Shown here one piece after another: positions 1 through 7,955 of a DNA stretch of 64,000 nucleotides. Made by a program: the position numbers and the translations under genes. The stretch's first letter is position 1. The number at the start of each line of letters is the position of its first letter. This DNA comes from Streptomyces sp. NBS 14/10 (lineage in GTDB: Bacteria; Actinomycetota; Actinomycetes; Streptomycetales; Streptomycetaceae), in the NCBI RefSeq assembly GCF_002224125.1, contig NZ_NCSM01000076.1, positions 1-64,000 of the forward strand, read 5' to 3'. Under the pieces are notes generated by a model that searched no databases, was not told the origin of the DNA, and worked only from the letters and a program-made list of their open reading frames with translations.

Positions 1-11
1 CGGCGGCGGTC

Positions 12-38
12 CCGGCGCCGGGGCAGCCCCGGCGCCGG
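12..38 (-). terminator. Hairpin terminator after the first LacI gene
   Basis: A perfect inverted repeat with 13-base arms (CCGGCGCCGGGGC and its complement) around a single A starts directly after the stop codon of the LacI gene that ends at base 39. It lacks a T tract, as is usual for strong GC-rich Streptomyces terminators. Confidence 0.7.
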
Positions 39-1037
39 TCAGTCCGTCCGTACCGGCCCCGTCGACTTCCTGACGACCAGGTCCACCGACATGTCGAGCC
101 GGATCGGGGCCAGGCCGGGGTCGTCGGTGACCGCGTCGAGCACCCGGATGCTCTCGGCCGCCATCGCCTCGAACGGCTGCCGCACGGTGGTCAGCGCCGG
201 GGCCGCGGACGCGGCGGCGTCGATGTCGTCGTACCCGACGACCGACACGTCCTCCGGGACGCGCAGCCCGCGCTCCACACACGCCTCGATGACGCCCAGC
301 CCTTGCAGATCGTTGCCGGTGAGGAAGGCCGTCGGCCCGTTCCACAGATCGAGGAGGGCGTGGGCGGCGCGTCTGGCCGGCTCGGTCTGGAACGGCACCA
401 CGCGGATCAGATCGCGGTCGGGACGGATCCCGGCATCGCGGAGCGCGGCGAGATATCCGCCGAAGCGCGCCCGGCAACAGGTCAGTTCGAGGGGGCCGGA
501 GAGCAGCGCGATCCGCTGATGACCGAGGCCGGTGAGGTGGCGGGCCGCGAGCCACCCGCCCCGCCACTGGGTCGCCCCGACCGTGTTCATCCCCGGCGGC
601 GCGTCGCCGATCGTATCGAGGACGACCGTGGGGACGCGGGAGCGCGCCAGCCGGTCCGCGACGGTCGGCGGGACCGGGGAGAGCACGAGGACGACGCCAC
701 CCGGACGGTGCGCGAGCAGAGGGTCCAGCCAGTCCCCGTCGTCATCGGCGTGGTTGACGGTGAGCGCACGTCCGGAGGAACGCAACACGCGGGAAAGGCC
801 CCGCAACAGGGGCGCGTTGACGGCGCTGACCACGCAGCCGAACACCACCTCGACCGAGCCGCGCCGGGGCCCGCGGCGACGCCACTCGTAGCCGGTGGTC
901 CGCACCGCGTCCAGGACCCGCTGCCGGACCTCGGCCGACACCCCGGGCCGCCCGTTGAGGACCTTCGACACGGCGCTCTGCGAGACGTTCGCGGCCTGCG
1001 CCACGGTCGCCATGCGCACCGCGGTCCGTACACTCAT
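39..1037 (-). CDS. LacI family transcriptional regulator
   Basis: A 332-residue sugar-responsive repressor of the LacI/GalR family. The N-terminal helix-turn-helix is at about residues 9-30 (MATVAQAANVSQSAVSKVLN), followed by the hinge and a periplasmic-binding-protein-like effector domain ending in the usual VRQPFEAM and DLVVRKST signatures. The start at 1037 is preceded by GGGAGGAA at good spacing. An internal ATG at 1013 is possible but has no clear ribosome site. The gene lies 58 bases downstream of another LacI gene on the same strand, so the two are probably co-transcribed. Both diverge from a GH3/ABC/GH42 operon, their likely target. The effector cannot be told from sequence. The two paralogues are clearly diverged in sequence, so this is not a recent duplication. 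Confidence 0.93.
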   Translation of the reverse strand: MSVRTAVRMATVAQAANVSQSAVSKVLNGRPGVSAEVRQRVLDAVRTTGYEWRRRGPRRGSVEVVFGCVVSAVNAPLLRGLSRVLRSSGRALTVNHADDDGDWLDPLLAHRPGGVVLVLSPVPPTVADRLARSRVPTVVLDTIGDAPPGMNTVGATQWRGGWLAARHLTGLGHQRIALLSGPLELTCCRARFGGYLAALRDAGIRPDRDLIRVVPFQTEPARRAAHALLDLWNGPTAFLTGNDLQGLGVIEACVERGLRVPEDVSVVGYDDIDAAASAAPALTTVRQPFEAMAAESIRVLDAVTDDPGLAPIRLDMSVDLVVRKSTGPVRTD

Positions 1038-1095
1038 CGCCTGTTCCTCCCATCAGCCGTCTCTCCATCGGGGCCTGTCAGGTCGTAACGCCGCG

Positions 1096-2118
1096 TCAGG
1101 CCACCTCGCGGACCGTGCGTGGCGCGGTGCTCTCCCGGACCACCAGCGAGGTCGCCAACTCGACCCTGCGCCCGGCCGACGAGCCGCGCTGCGACTGCTC
1201 CTGGGCGATCAGCCGCACTCCTTCGCCACCCATCTCCGCCAGCGGCTGACGGACGGTCGTGAGCGGCGGTGCGAGCATGGCGCAGATCATCGTGTCGTCG
1301 AAGCCCACGACCGACAGATCGTCGGGCACCCGCATCCCCCGCGCGCGGGCCACCTGGTACACCCCGGCCGCCTGGGCGTCGGAGCCGGCGAAGATCGCCG
1401 TCGGCGGCTGCGCAAGGTCCAGCAGGGCCGCGCCGTGGTCCGTACCGCCGGTGATGCTGAAGTCGCCGTAGCGCGTCAGGGCCGGATCGGGGGCGAGGGA
1501 GAACTCGCGGTGCGCGGCGAGATAGCCCTCGTGCCGCTCCCTGGTGCACTGGATCTCGGCGGGGCCGCCGATGAACCCCACGCGCCGGTGGCCGAGTTCC
1601 AGGAGGTGGCGCGTGGCCGCGGCGCCCCCGGACCAGTTGGTCGCCCCCACCGTCGGGATTTTGGGTTCGCTGGTCCCGACCGGGTCGAGGAGGACCAGGG
1701 GCGCGGGCAGCCCCACCAGCGCGGCGATCTCGTCGTGGCGCGCCCGGGAGAGCACCAGGATGATGCCGTCCGACGGGCGGACGCGCCGTGCGTCGATCCA
1801 GTCGCTGATGCGGAAGCGCGGATGGCCGGTCGCGGTGAGCGCCAGGGTGTACCCGAGGCTGAACGCGGCGTTCTGGGCCCCGGCGATCAGCTCTCCCGCC
1901 CAGGGCGAGGTGGTCCCCTCGATGAGGACGTCCAGGATTCCGCCGAGTTGTTTACGGCGCCCCTTGCGCTGCAGATAACCCGTGGCGTGTGCGGCCTGGG
2001 TGACGCGGACGCGGGTCTCCTCGGAGATGTCCGGCTTGTCGGCGAGCACCCGGGACACCGTGGAGACCGAGACCCCCGCGGCCTCGGCGACGGCCGCCAT
2101 CGTTGGGCGCGTGGTCAT
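1096..2118 (-). CDS. LacI family transcriptional regulator
   Basis: A 340-residue LacI/GalR repressor, first gene of a tandem pair. The DNA-binding helix-turn-helix (AAVAEAAGVSVSTVSRVLAD) begins at about residue 7. The effector domain ends with VRQPLAEMGGEG and LVVREST, typical of the family. The start at 2118 is chosen because GGGAGGGAAA precedes this ATG; a longer reading frame up to 2208 has no ribosome site and would add 30 unlikely residues. It diverges from the GH3 glycosidase gene at 2370 across a 251-base intergenic region carrying repeated CCGCAA/TTGCGG half sites. It is therefore the best candidate for direct control of that operon and of itself. Confidence 0.94.
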   Translation of the reverse strand: MTTRPTMAAVAEAAGVSVSTVSRVLADKPDISEETRVRVTQAAHATGYLQRKGRRKQLGGILDVLIEGTTSPWAGELIAGAQNAAFSLGYTLALTATGHPRFRISDWIDARRVRPSDGIILVLSRARHDEIAALVGLPAPLVLLDPVGTSEPKIPTVGATNWSGGAAATRHLLELGHRRVGFIGGPAEIQCTRERHEGYLAAHREFSLAPDPALTRYGDFSITGGTDHGAALLDLAQPPTAIFAGSDAQAAGVYQVARARGMRVPDDLSVVGFDDTMICAMLAPPLTTVRQPLAEMGGEGVRLIAQEQSQRGSSAGRRVELATSLVVRESTAPRTVREVA

Positions 2119-2161
2119 GCTGCCTTTCCCTCCCGTAGGCCATCGCGACAGTACAGTCCTG

Positions 2162-2193
2162 CCGCAAATTCCCGCAATATTTGATGGAATATT
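2162..2193. promoter_or_regulatory. AT-rich upstream region with CCGCAA half sites
   Basis: Two direct CCGCAA-type half sites (about 2162-2167 and 2172-2177) overlap an AATATT-6 nt-AATATT inverted repeat (2176-2181 and 2188-2193). It lies between the divergent LacI gene and GH3 operon and is unusually AT-rich for this genome. It could be an operator or promoter of the LacI pair; this is inferred from position and repeat structure only. Confidence 0.4.
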
Positions 2194-2290
2194 CCGCGAG
2201 GACCCCATGCAAACGGCTGGTGATCCGCGCTTTCGATCCGCTGTATTGACAGTCGTTTTTACCCCGGCTTAGCTTCTCGGCGCAGAACTT

Positions 2291-2306
2291 CCGCAAAGTT
2301 TTGCGG
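2291..2306. promoter_or_regulatory. LacI-type operator candidate
   Basis: The sequence CCGCAAAGTTTTGCGG consists of perfect 7-base arms around GT, the size and symmetry expected of a LacI-family operator. It lies 64 bases upstream of the GH3 start and shares its CCGCAA half site with two further copies nearer the LacI gene. The likely binders are one or both LacI proteins encoded to the left. Confidence 0.55.
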
Positions 2307-2369
2307 GTAATTGCATAGCTCTGGTCGTGAGAACCGCGGGCCTGCCCGCCGAGCACGGAGATGTGACGC

Positions 2370-4703
2370 GTGTCTGCCATCGATGACGAAACGGTCGGGC
2401 CGGCCCACGGCCGAGCCCAAGTCCGCGAGCTGATCGCGGCCATGACGCTGGAGGAGAAACTCGCCCAACTCGTGGGTCTGTGGCAGGGAGTCGACCGCGA
2501 GGGCGGCGCCGTGGCCCCGTTGCAGGACGCCATGGACACCGTCGAGCAGAGCTTCGCCGACTTCGCCGCACACGGACTCGGCCAGATCACCCGGCACTAC
2601 GGGACCCGGCCCCTGGACCCGCAGGAGGGCCGGGCGACCCTGGCCGCCAAGCAGCGGTGGCTGAAGGAGAACACCAGGCTCGGCATCCCCGCCATCGTGC
2701 ACGAGGAGTGCCTGACCGGGCTCGCCGCGTGGAAGGCGGCGACCTACCCCGTACCACCGGCCTGGGGCGCCACCTTCGATCCGCCGCTCGTCGAGCGCAT
2801 GGCGGCGCGGATCGGGCGCACGATGGCGGATCTGGGCATCCATCAGGGACTGGCGCCGGTCCTCGACGTGATCCGCGATATGCGCTGGGGGCGGGTCGAG
2901 GAGTGCATCTCCGAGGATCCCTACCATGTCGCGGTCACCGGCGCCGCGTATGTGCGCGGCCTGCAGAGCGCCGGGATCATCGCCACCCTGAAACACTTCG
3001 TCGGCTACTCCGACTCGCGCGCCGGCCGCAACCTGGCACCGGTGCACGCCGGGACGCGCGAGGTCCGCGACGTGTTGGAGTTCCCCTTCGAAGTGGCCGT
3101 ACGGGACGCCGGGGCGCGCTCCGTGATGAACTCGTACGCCGAGATCGACGGAGTGCCCGTCGCCGCGAGCGCCGGGCACCTGACCGGCACGCTGCGCGAG
3201 GAGTGGGGCTTTGACGGCACCGTCGTCGCCGACTACTTCGCCGTGGCCTTCCTCCAGACCCTGCACCGGGTGGCCGAGGACGGCGGCGACGCCGCGGCCC
3301 AGGCGATCACCGCCGGGATCGACGTCGAGCTCCCGACCGGCGTCACCTATCTCCAGCCCCTCAAGGAGCGCGTCGAGGACGGCCGGCTCGGCATGGACAT
3401 CGTGGACCGCGCGCTCGAACGGGTGCTGCGCCAGAAGGCCGAGCTCGGCCTGCTCGACCCCGCGTGGTCACCCAACTCGGCGCCGGCCCACGCCGAGGGT
3501 GCGTCCGCCGACGACGTGGACACCGCGGAGGACCGCGCCCTGGCCGCGGCCGTCGCCGAACGCTCCCTGGTCCTGCTGCGCAACGATGGTGTGCTGCCCC
3601 TCGGCGCCACCCGCCCAGCGCCCGGACGCATCGCGGTCATCGGCCCGAACGCCCAGTCGCCGTCCGCGATGTTCGGCTGCTACTCGTTCATCAACCACGT
3701 GCTGCCGCACCACCCCGACTACGACACCGGGCTCGGCGTCGAGACCGTCGAAGCCGCCCTGCGCCGCGAGTTCGCCACCGCCGACGTCGTCACCGAGCGG
3801 GGCACCGGCATCGACGACGGGGCCACGGACGGCATTCCCGCCGCCGCCACCGCCGCGGCCGACGCCGATGTGGCCGTCGTCGTGGTCGGCGACCGCTCCG
3901 GACTCTTCGGACGCGGCACCAGCGGGGAGGGCTGCGACGCCGACGACCTGGAACTGCCCGGCGCCCAGCGGGCCCTCGTCGAGGCGGTCATCGCCACCGG
4001 GACACCGACCGTGGTCGTCCTGCTGACCGGGCGCGGCTACGCGCTCGGGTGGCTGCTGGACGCGGCCGCCGCGGTCGTACAGGCCTTCTTCCCCGGCGAG
4101 GAGGGCGCGGCCGCCATCGCCGGAGTGATCAGCGGCCGGGTCAACCCGAGCGGCCGGATGCCCATGAGCCTGCCCCGCGGCGCCGGAGCCCAGCCCTACA
4201 GCTATCTGCACCCGCCGCTCGGCGCCGCGAGCTCGGTGACCAACATCGACACCGAGCCGCCCGTCCGGTACGGATTCGGCCTCGGCTACACCCGGTTCGG
4301 CTACGAGGACTTCACGGTCGACGCCGAAACCGCCGACGTCGCCGACGCGGTCCGCTGCGCCGTCACCGTACGGAACACCGGCGACCGGGAGGGCGCCGAG
4401 GTCGTCCAGCTGTACGCGAGCGACCCCGTGGCCTCGGTCACCCGCCCGCTGGCCCAGCTCGTCGCCTTCGCGCGTGTCCCGCTCGGCCCGGGGGAGTCGG
4501 CGCGCGTCCACTTCACCGTGCCCACGCGGCTGCTGGCGTTCACCGACCGCGGCGGGGTGCGGATCGTCGAGCCCGGCGACATCGGCGTCAGCGTCCGGCG
4601 CGACGCGGGCGACGTGATCCTCGAACACACCGTACGGCTCACCGGCGAGGTGCACATCGTGACCGGCGCCGAACCCCGGATCAGCACGGTCGACATCTCC
4701 TAG
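2370..4703 (+). CDS. GH3 family beta-glucosidase/beta-xylosidase
   Basis: A 777-residue glycoside hydrolase family 3 enzyme with no signal peptide, so probably cytoplasmic and acting on imported oligosaccharides. The N-terminal TIM-barrel domain (about 20-330) contains KHFVGY and the nucleophile motif VVADYF with Asp288. The second alpha/beta domain (about 400-600) has GTSGEGCDADD, with Glu520 a candidate acid/base. A fibronectin III-like domain closes the protein (about 680-760). The GTG start at 2370 follows a GGAG. The gene opens an operon with an ABC importer and a GH42 enzyme. GH3 members of this type act on beta-glucosides or beta-xylosides, and the sequence alone does not choose. The cytoplasmic partner GH42 suggests a mixed beta-linked oligosaccharide. 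Confidence 0.93.
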   Translation: MSAIDDETVGPAHGRAQVRELIAAMTLEEKLAQLVGLWQGVDREGGAVAPLQDAMDTVEQSFADFAAHGLGQITRHYGTRPLDPQEGRATLAAKQRWLKENTRLGIPAIVHEECLTGLAAWKAATYPVPPAWGATFDPPLVERMAARIGRTMADLGIHQGLAPVLDVIRDMRWGRVEECISEDPYHVAVTGAAYVRGLQSAGIIATLKHFVGYSDSRAGRNLAPVHAGTREVRDVLEFPFEVAVRDAGARSVMNSYAEIDGVPVAASAGHLTGTLREEWGFDGTVVADYFAVAFLQTLHRVAEDGGDAAAQAITAGIDVELPTGVTYLQPLKERVEDGRLGMDIVDRALERVLRQKAELGLLDPAWSPNSAPAHAEGASADDVDTAEDRALAAAVAERSLVLLRNDGVLPLGATRPAPGRIAVIGPNAQSPSAMFGCYSFINHVLPHHPDYDTGLGVETVEAALRREFATADVVTERGTGIDDGATDGIPAAATAAADADVAVVVVGDRSGLFGRGTSGEGCDADDLELPGAQRALVEAVIATGTPTVVVLLTGRGYALGWLLDAAAAVVQAFFPGEEGAAAIAGVISGRVNPSGRMPMSLPRGAGAQPYSYLHPPLGAASSVTNIDTEPPVRYGFGLGYTRFGYEDFTVDAETADVADAVRCAVTVRNTGDREGAEVVQLYASDPVASVTRPLAQLVAFARVPLGPGESARVHFTVPTRLLAFTDRGGVRIVEPGDIGVSVRRDAGDVILEHTVRLTGEVHIVTGAEPRISTVDIS

Positions 4704-4781
4704 AACCCGCCGTCCCCCCACCGGCGCCTGCCTTTCGGCACAGTCCATCCGTCCGCGAACACTCAACGAAGAGTTGTCATC

Positions 4782-6071
4782 ATGTCGCACACAGCAATAC
4801 GCCTCCGCTCCCGCGGCCTGGCCGCGGCGGCGGCCGCCCTGGCCCTCGTCCTCACCGGCTGCTCCTCCGGCTCCTCGGACAGCGCCGGCTCCGGCAAGCA
4901 GACCATCGTCTTCTGGGGATGGTCGGACATGTCGAAGCCAGTCGCCCTCTGGAACAAGACCCACCCCAACATCCACGTCAAGTTCCAGGCGATCACCTCG
5001 AACTTCTACCCGAAGCTCCAGGCCGCGATCACCGGAAAGGACGGGGCGCCTGACATCACCCAGGTCGACTACCCCAACCTCACCTCGACGATCATCGCCG
5101 GTGACCTCAAGGACATCACCGCCGAGTCCGCCGACCTCAAGCCGCACTTCAAGCCCGCCGTATGGGACCAGGTCGTGGTCAACGACAAGGTCTACGGAGT
5201 GCCGCAGGACATCGGCACACAGGTGCTCTACTACCGGTCCGATGTCTTCAAGGAGGCCGGTCTGACCGCCCCCAAGACCTGGGACGAGTACATGGCGGCC
5301 GCCGCGAAGCTCAAGAAGACCCACCCCAAGGCGTACACCACGGCGTTTCCCGCCAACGGCGGTGCATGGCTGGCCTCGCTGGCGTGGAACGCGAAGGCGC
5401 AGTGGTTCGGCACGGACAAGGACGCCTGGAAGGTGGACCTCGACGACCAGCCGACCCTCAAGGTGGCCGAGTACTGGCAGAAGATGCTGGACAAGGGCTA
5501 CGCGAAGGGCGATCAGCACTGGCAGCCCACATGGTTCAAGGGGCTCGCCAAGGGCACGTATCTGACCTGGATCGGCCCGGCCTGGGGTGGCGCGGCGCTC
5601 AAGGAGAACGCTCCGGATCTCTCCGGCAAGTGGGCCGTCGCCCCGCTGCCGCAGTGGACGAAGGGCGACACGGCCCCGGTGTACTGGGGCGGTTCGCTGA
5701 CCGCGCTGACCAGCGTCACTAACAAGACCGACGCGGCGATGAAGTTCATCACCTGGCTGAACACCAGCAAGGAGAGCGCCAAGCTGCTGGTGGCCGATGT
5801 CCTCCCCGCGTCCGACATCGGCCAGGGGATCCCGGAGCTGACCAAGCCCGACCCCTACTTCGGTGGTCAGGTGCCCGGCGAGGTGTTCACCGTACGCGGC
5901 ACCGAGTCCACCCCCTGGACCTGGGGTCCGACGATGACCGACACCACCAACTACCTCAATGACGCCATGCAGTCCGTCATCAACAAGTCGACGACGCTGC
6001 CCGACGCGATGAAGAAGGTCGACGGCGAGACCAAGTCCCAGCTGAAGCGGAAGGGCCTGTCCGTCCGATGA
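4782..6071 (+). CDS. Sugar ABC transporter substrate-binding lipoprotein
   Basis: A 429-residue extracellular solute-binding protein of the MalE/family 1 type. It has a type II signal with lipobox LTGC near residue 27, then a binding protein fold starting KQTIVFWGWSD. It captures the oligosaccharide outside the membrane and hands it to the two permeases that follow. The stop overlaps the next start by four bases (ATGA), showing translational coupling. As in many Streptomyces sugar operons, no ATPase gene is present; a shared MsiK-type ATPase elsewhere in the genome would energise it (inference). The 78-base gap after the GH3 gene has no obvious terminator. Confidence 0.95.
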   Translation: MSHTAIRLRSRGLAAAAAALALVLTGCSSGSSDSAGSGKQTIVFWGWSDMSKPVALWNKTHPNIHVKFQAITSNFYPKLQAAITGKDGAPDITQVDYPNLTSTIIAGDLKDITAESADLKPHFKPAVWDQVVVNDKVYGVPQDIGTQVLYYRSDVFKEAGLTAPKTWDEYMAAAAKLKKTHPKAYTTAFPANGGAWLASLAWNAKAQWFGTDKDAWKVDLDDQPTLKVAEYWQKMLDKGYAKGDQHWQPTWFKGLAKGTYLTWIGPAWGGAALKENAPDLSGKWAVAPLPQWTKGDTAPVYWGGSLTALTSVTNKTDAAMKFITWLNTSKESAKLLVADVLPASDIGQGIPELTKPDPYFGGQVPGEVFTVRGTESTPWTWGPTMTDTTNYLNDAMQSVINKSTTLPDAMKKVDGETKSQLKRKGLSVR

Positions 6072-7060
6072 CCGCGCCAACCCTCCACCCGGCCGCCCGG
6101 GACGGGAGGAACGGGGCCGAGCAGGCGGGGGAACCGCCCCGCCGGCCGGCGTCGCGCCGCAACAAGCGCCGCTTCGGCGCCGACTGGAAAATGGCGTGGG
6201 CCTTCGTGGTCCCGTTCCTGGTCCTCTTCGTGGTGTTCCATCTGGTGCCCGTGTTCTATGCGCTGTGGCAGAGCTTCCACGGTGTCGAGAAGTCGGGCGG
6301 TCTGGGATTCACCAAACCCAGCGTCATCTTCGTCGGCCTGGACAACTACGCGGAGGCGCTGACCGACGAGGGTTTCCTCCGCTCGGTCCGGCGCGTACTG
6401 CTCTACGGCGTCGTCCAGGTGCCCGTCATGCTGGGCCTCGCGCTGGTGATGGCGCTCATCTTCGACACGGCGATCGTCCGGATGCGCAGCCTGTTCCAGC
6501 TCGCCGCGTTTCTGCCCTACGCGGTGCCGGGGATCATCGCGTCCATCCTGTGGGCGTTCCTCTATCTGCCCGGGGTGAGCCCGGTCCTGGACCTGCTCGA
6601 CGGGGCGGGGGCCCATATCGACTTCCTCGCCCCGGGAAGTGTCCTGTGGTCCATCGCCAACATCTCGACATGGCAGTGGACCGGCTACAACATGATCATT
6701 ATCTTCGCCGCACTCCAGGCCATCCCGCGCGATCTGTTCGAAGCAGCGCGTATCGACGGCGCCACCAACTGGCAGATCGCCTGGCGGATCAAGGTGCCGC
6801 TGGTGTCCCCGGCCATCCTCATCACCGGGCTGTTCTCGGTGGTCGGCACGCTCCAGCTGTTCTCCGAGCCGACGGTGCTGCGCACGATCACCAACAACGT
6901 GACCTACAACTACACACCGAACATGATCGTCTACAACCTGGCGTTCGGGTCGAACCAGCCGTACTACTCAGCCGCCGTCGCGGTCGTCATCGCCATCGGC
7001 GCGTTCCTGCTGTCCTTCGGCTTCCTGCGAGTGCTCCAGAGGAGGAATCCCGATGAGTGA
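6068..7060 (+). CDS. Sugar ABC transporter permease (MalF type)
   Basis: A 330-residue inner-membrane permease. A basic cytoplasmic N-terminus (RRPASRRNKRRFG) is followed by about six hydrophobic helices. The EAA loop, EAARIDGATNWQIAWRIKVP (about residues 222-241), docks on the ATPase. It overlaps the binding-protein gene by four bases and the next permease by eight, so the three are made together. It forms the translocation channel as a heterodimer with the following gene product. The family carries disaccharides and oligosaccharides; substrate identity is inferred only from the flanking GH3 and GH42 enzymes. Confidence 0.95.
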   Translation: MTAPTLHPAARDGRNGAEQAGEPPRRPASRRNKRRFGADWKMAWAFVVPFLVLFVVFHLVPVFYALWQSFHGVEKSGGLGFTKPSVIFVGLDNYAEALTDEGFLRSVRRVLLYGVVQVPVMLGLALVMALIFDTAIVRMRSLFQLAAFLPYAVPGIIASILWAFLYLPGVSPVLDLLDGAGAHIDFLAPGSVLWSIANISTWQWTGYNMIIIFAALQAIPRDLFEAARIDGATNWQIAWRIKVPLVSPAILITGLFSVVGTLQLFSEPTVLRTITNNVTYNYTPNMIVYNLAFGSNQPYYSAAVAVVIAIGAFLLSFGFLRVLQRRNPDE

Positions 7061-7955
7061 CATCACCGCCCGCCGAGCCCGTCGCCGCGCGGTGTGGTCG
7101 GCCGGGGCGCGGCGGGACCGCGCGCCGCTGTCGACCCGGTTCATCCTCACCGTGACGATCATCGCGCTGACGGCCTACTTCCTCATCCCGATCGCGTGGA
7201 TGCTGATCGCGTCGACCAAGTCGACGGCCGACCTGAACACCACGTTCGGGCTCTGGTTCTCGCACTTCGATCTGGCGCAGAACCTCCACGACCTGTTCGC
7301 CTACCGCGACGGAATCTTCCGGCGCTGGGTGGTGAACTCGCTCATCTACTCGGGAGGCGGCGCACTCGGCTCGACCTTCCTGGCCGCTCTGTGCGGGTTC
7401 GCCCTGGCCAAATACCGGTTCCGTGGGCGCAACGCCATCATGGGCCTCATCTTCGGCGGTGTGCTCATCCCCGGCACCGTGCTCGCCCTGCCGACCTATC
7501 TGCTCCTCAACTCCTTCGGCCTCATCAACACCTACTGGGCCGTGATCCTGCCGAGCCTGTCCAGCGCGTTCGGCGTGTTCCTGGTGCGTATCTACGCGGC
7601 GGCGGCCGTCCCCGACGAGCTGCTGGAGGCCGGCCGTATCGACGGCGCCCACGACGTGCGGATCTTCTTCACGGTGGTCCTGCGGATCCTGCTGCCGAGC
7701 CTGGTCACCGTGTTCCTCTTCTCGTTCATCTCGATCTGGAACAACTTCCTCCTGCCTCTGATCGTCCTCAATGACCAATCGCTCTGGCCGGTCACCCTCG
7801 GGCTCTACTCCTGGCAGATGAACGCGATGAGCGAGCCCGATCTCGTCCGGATCGTCATCACCGGGTCCATGGTCGGCACCATCCCTCTCGTCGTCCTCTT
7901 CCTCACGCTGCAGAAGTACTGGCGCAGCGGCATCACAACAGGAGCACTCAAGTGA
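7053..7955 (+). CDS. Sugar ABC transporter permease (MalG type)
   Basis: A 300-residue permease, partner of the preceding MalF-type protein. It has a basic N-terminus, about six membrane helices and an EAA loop (EAGRIDGAHDVRIFFTVV, about residues 191-208). The start overlaps the upstream gene by eight bases and its stop overlaps the GH42 gene by four (GTGA), so the whole transporter and the hydrolase are translationally coupled. Confidence 0.95.
   Translation: MSDITARRARRRAVWSAGARRDRAPLSTRFILTVTIIALTAYFLIPIAWMLIASTKSTADLNTTFGLWFSHFDLAQNLHDLFAYRDGIFRRWVVNSLIYSGGGALGSTFLAALCGFALAKYRFRGRNAIMGLIFGGVLIPGTVLALPTYLLLNSFGLINTYWAVILPSLSSAFGVFLVRIYAAAAVPDELLEAGRIDGAHDVRIFFTVVLRILLPSLVTVFLFSFISIWNNFLLPLIVLNDQSLWPVTLGLYSWQMNAMSEPDLVRIVITGSMVGTIPLVVLFLTLQKYWRSGITTGALK

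Noticed and set aside
3468..6080. 870-codon open frame on the minus strand over the GH3 and binding-protein genes
   Set aside because: Its translation is low-complexity Gly/Val/Arg/Asp-rich with no domain, and it lies antisense to two well-supported genes. This is a codon-position effect of high GC.
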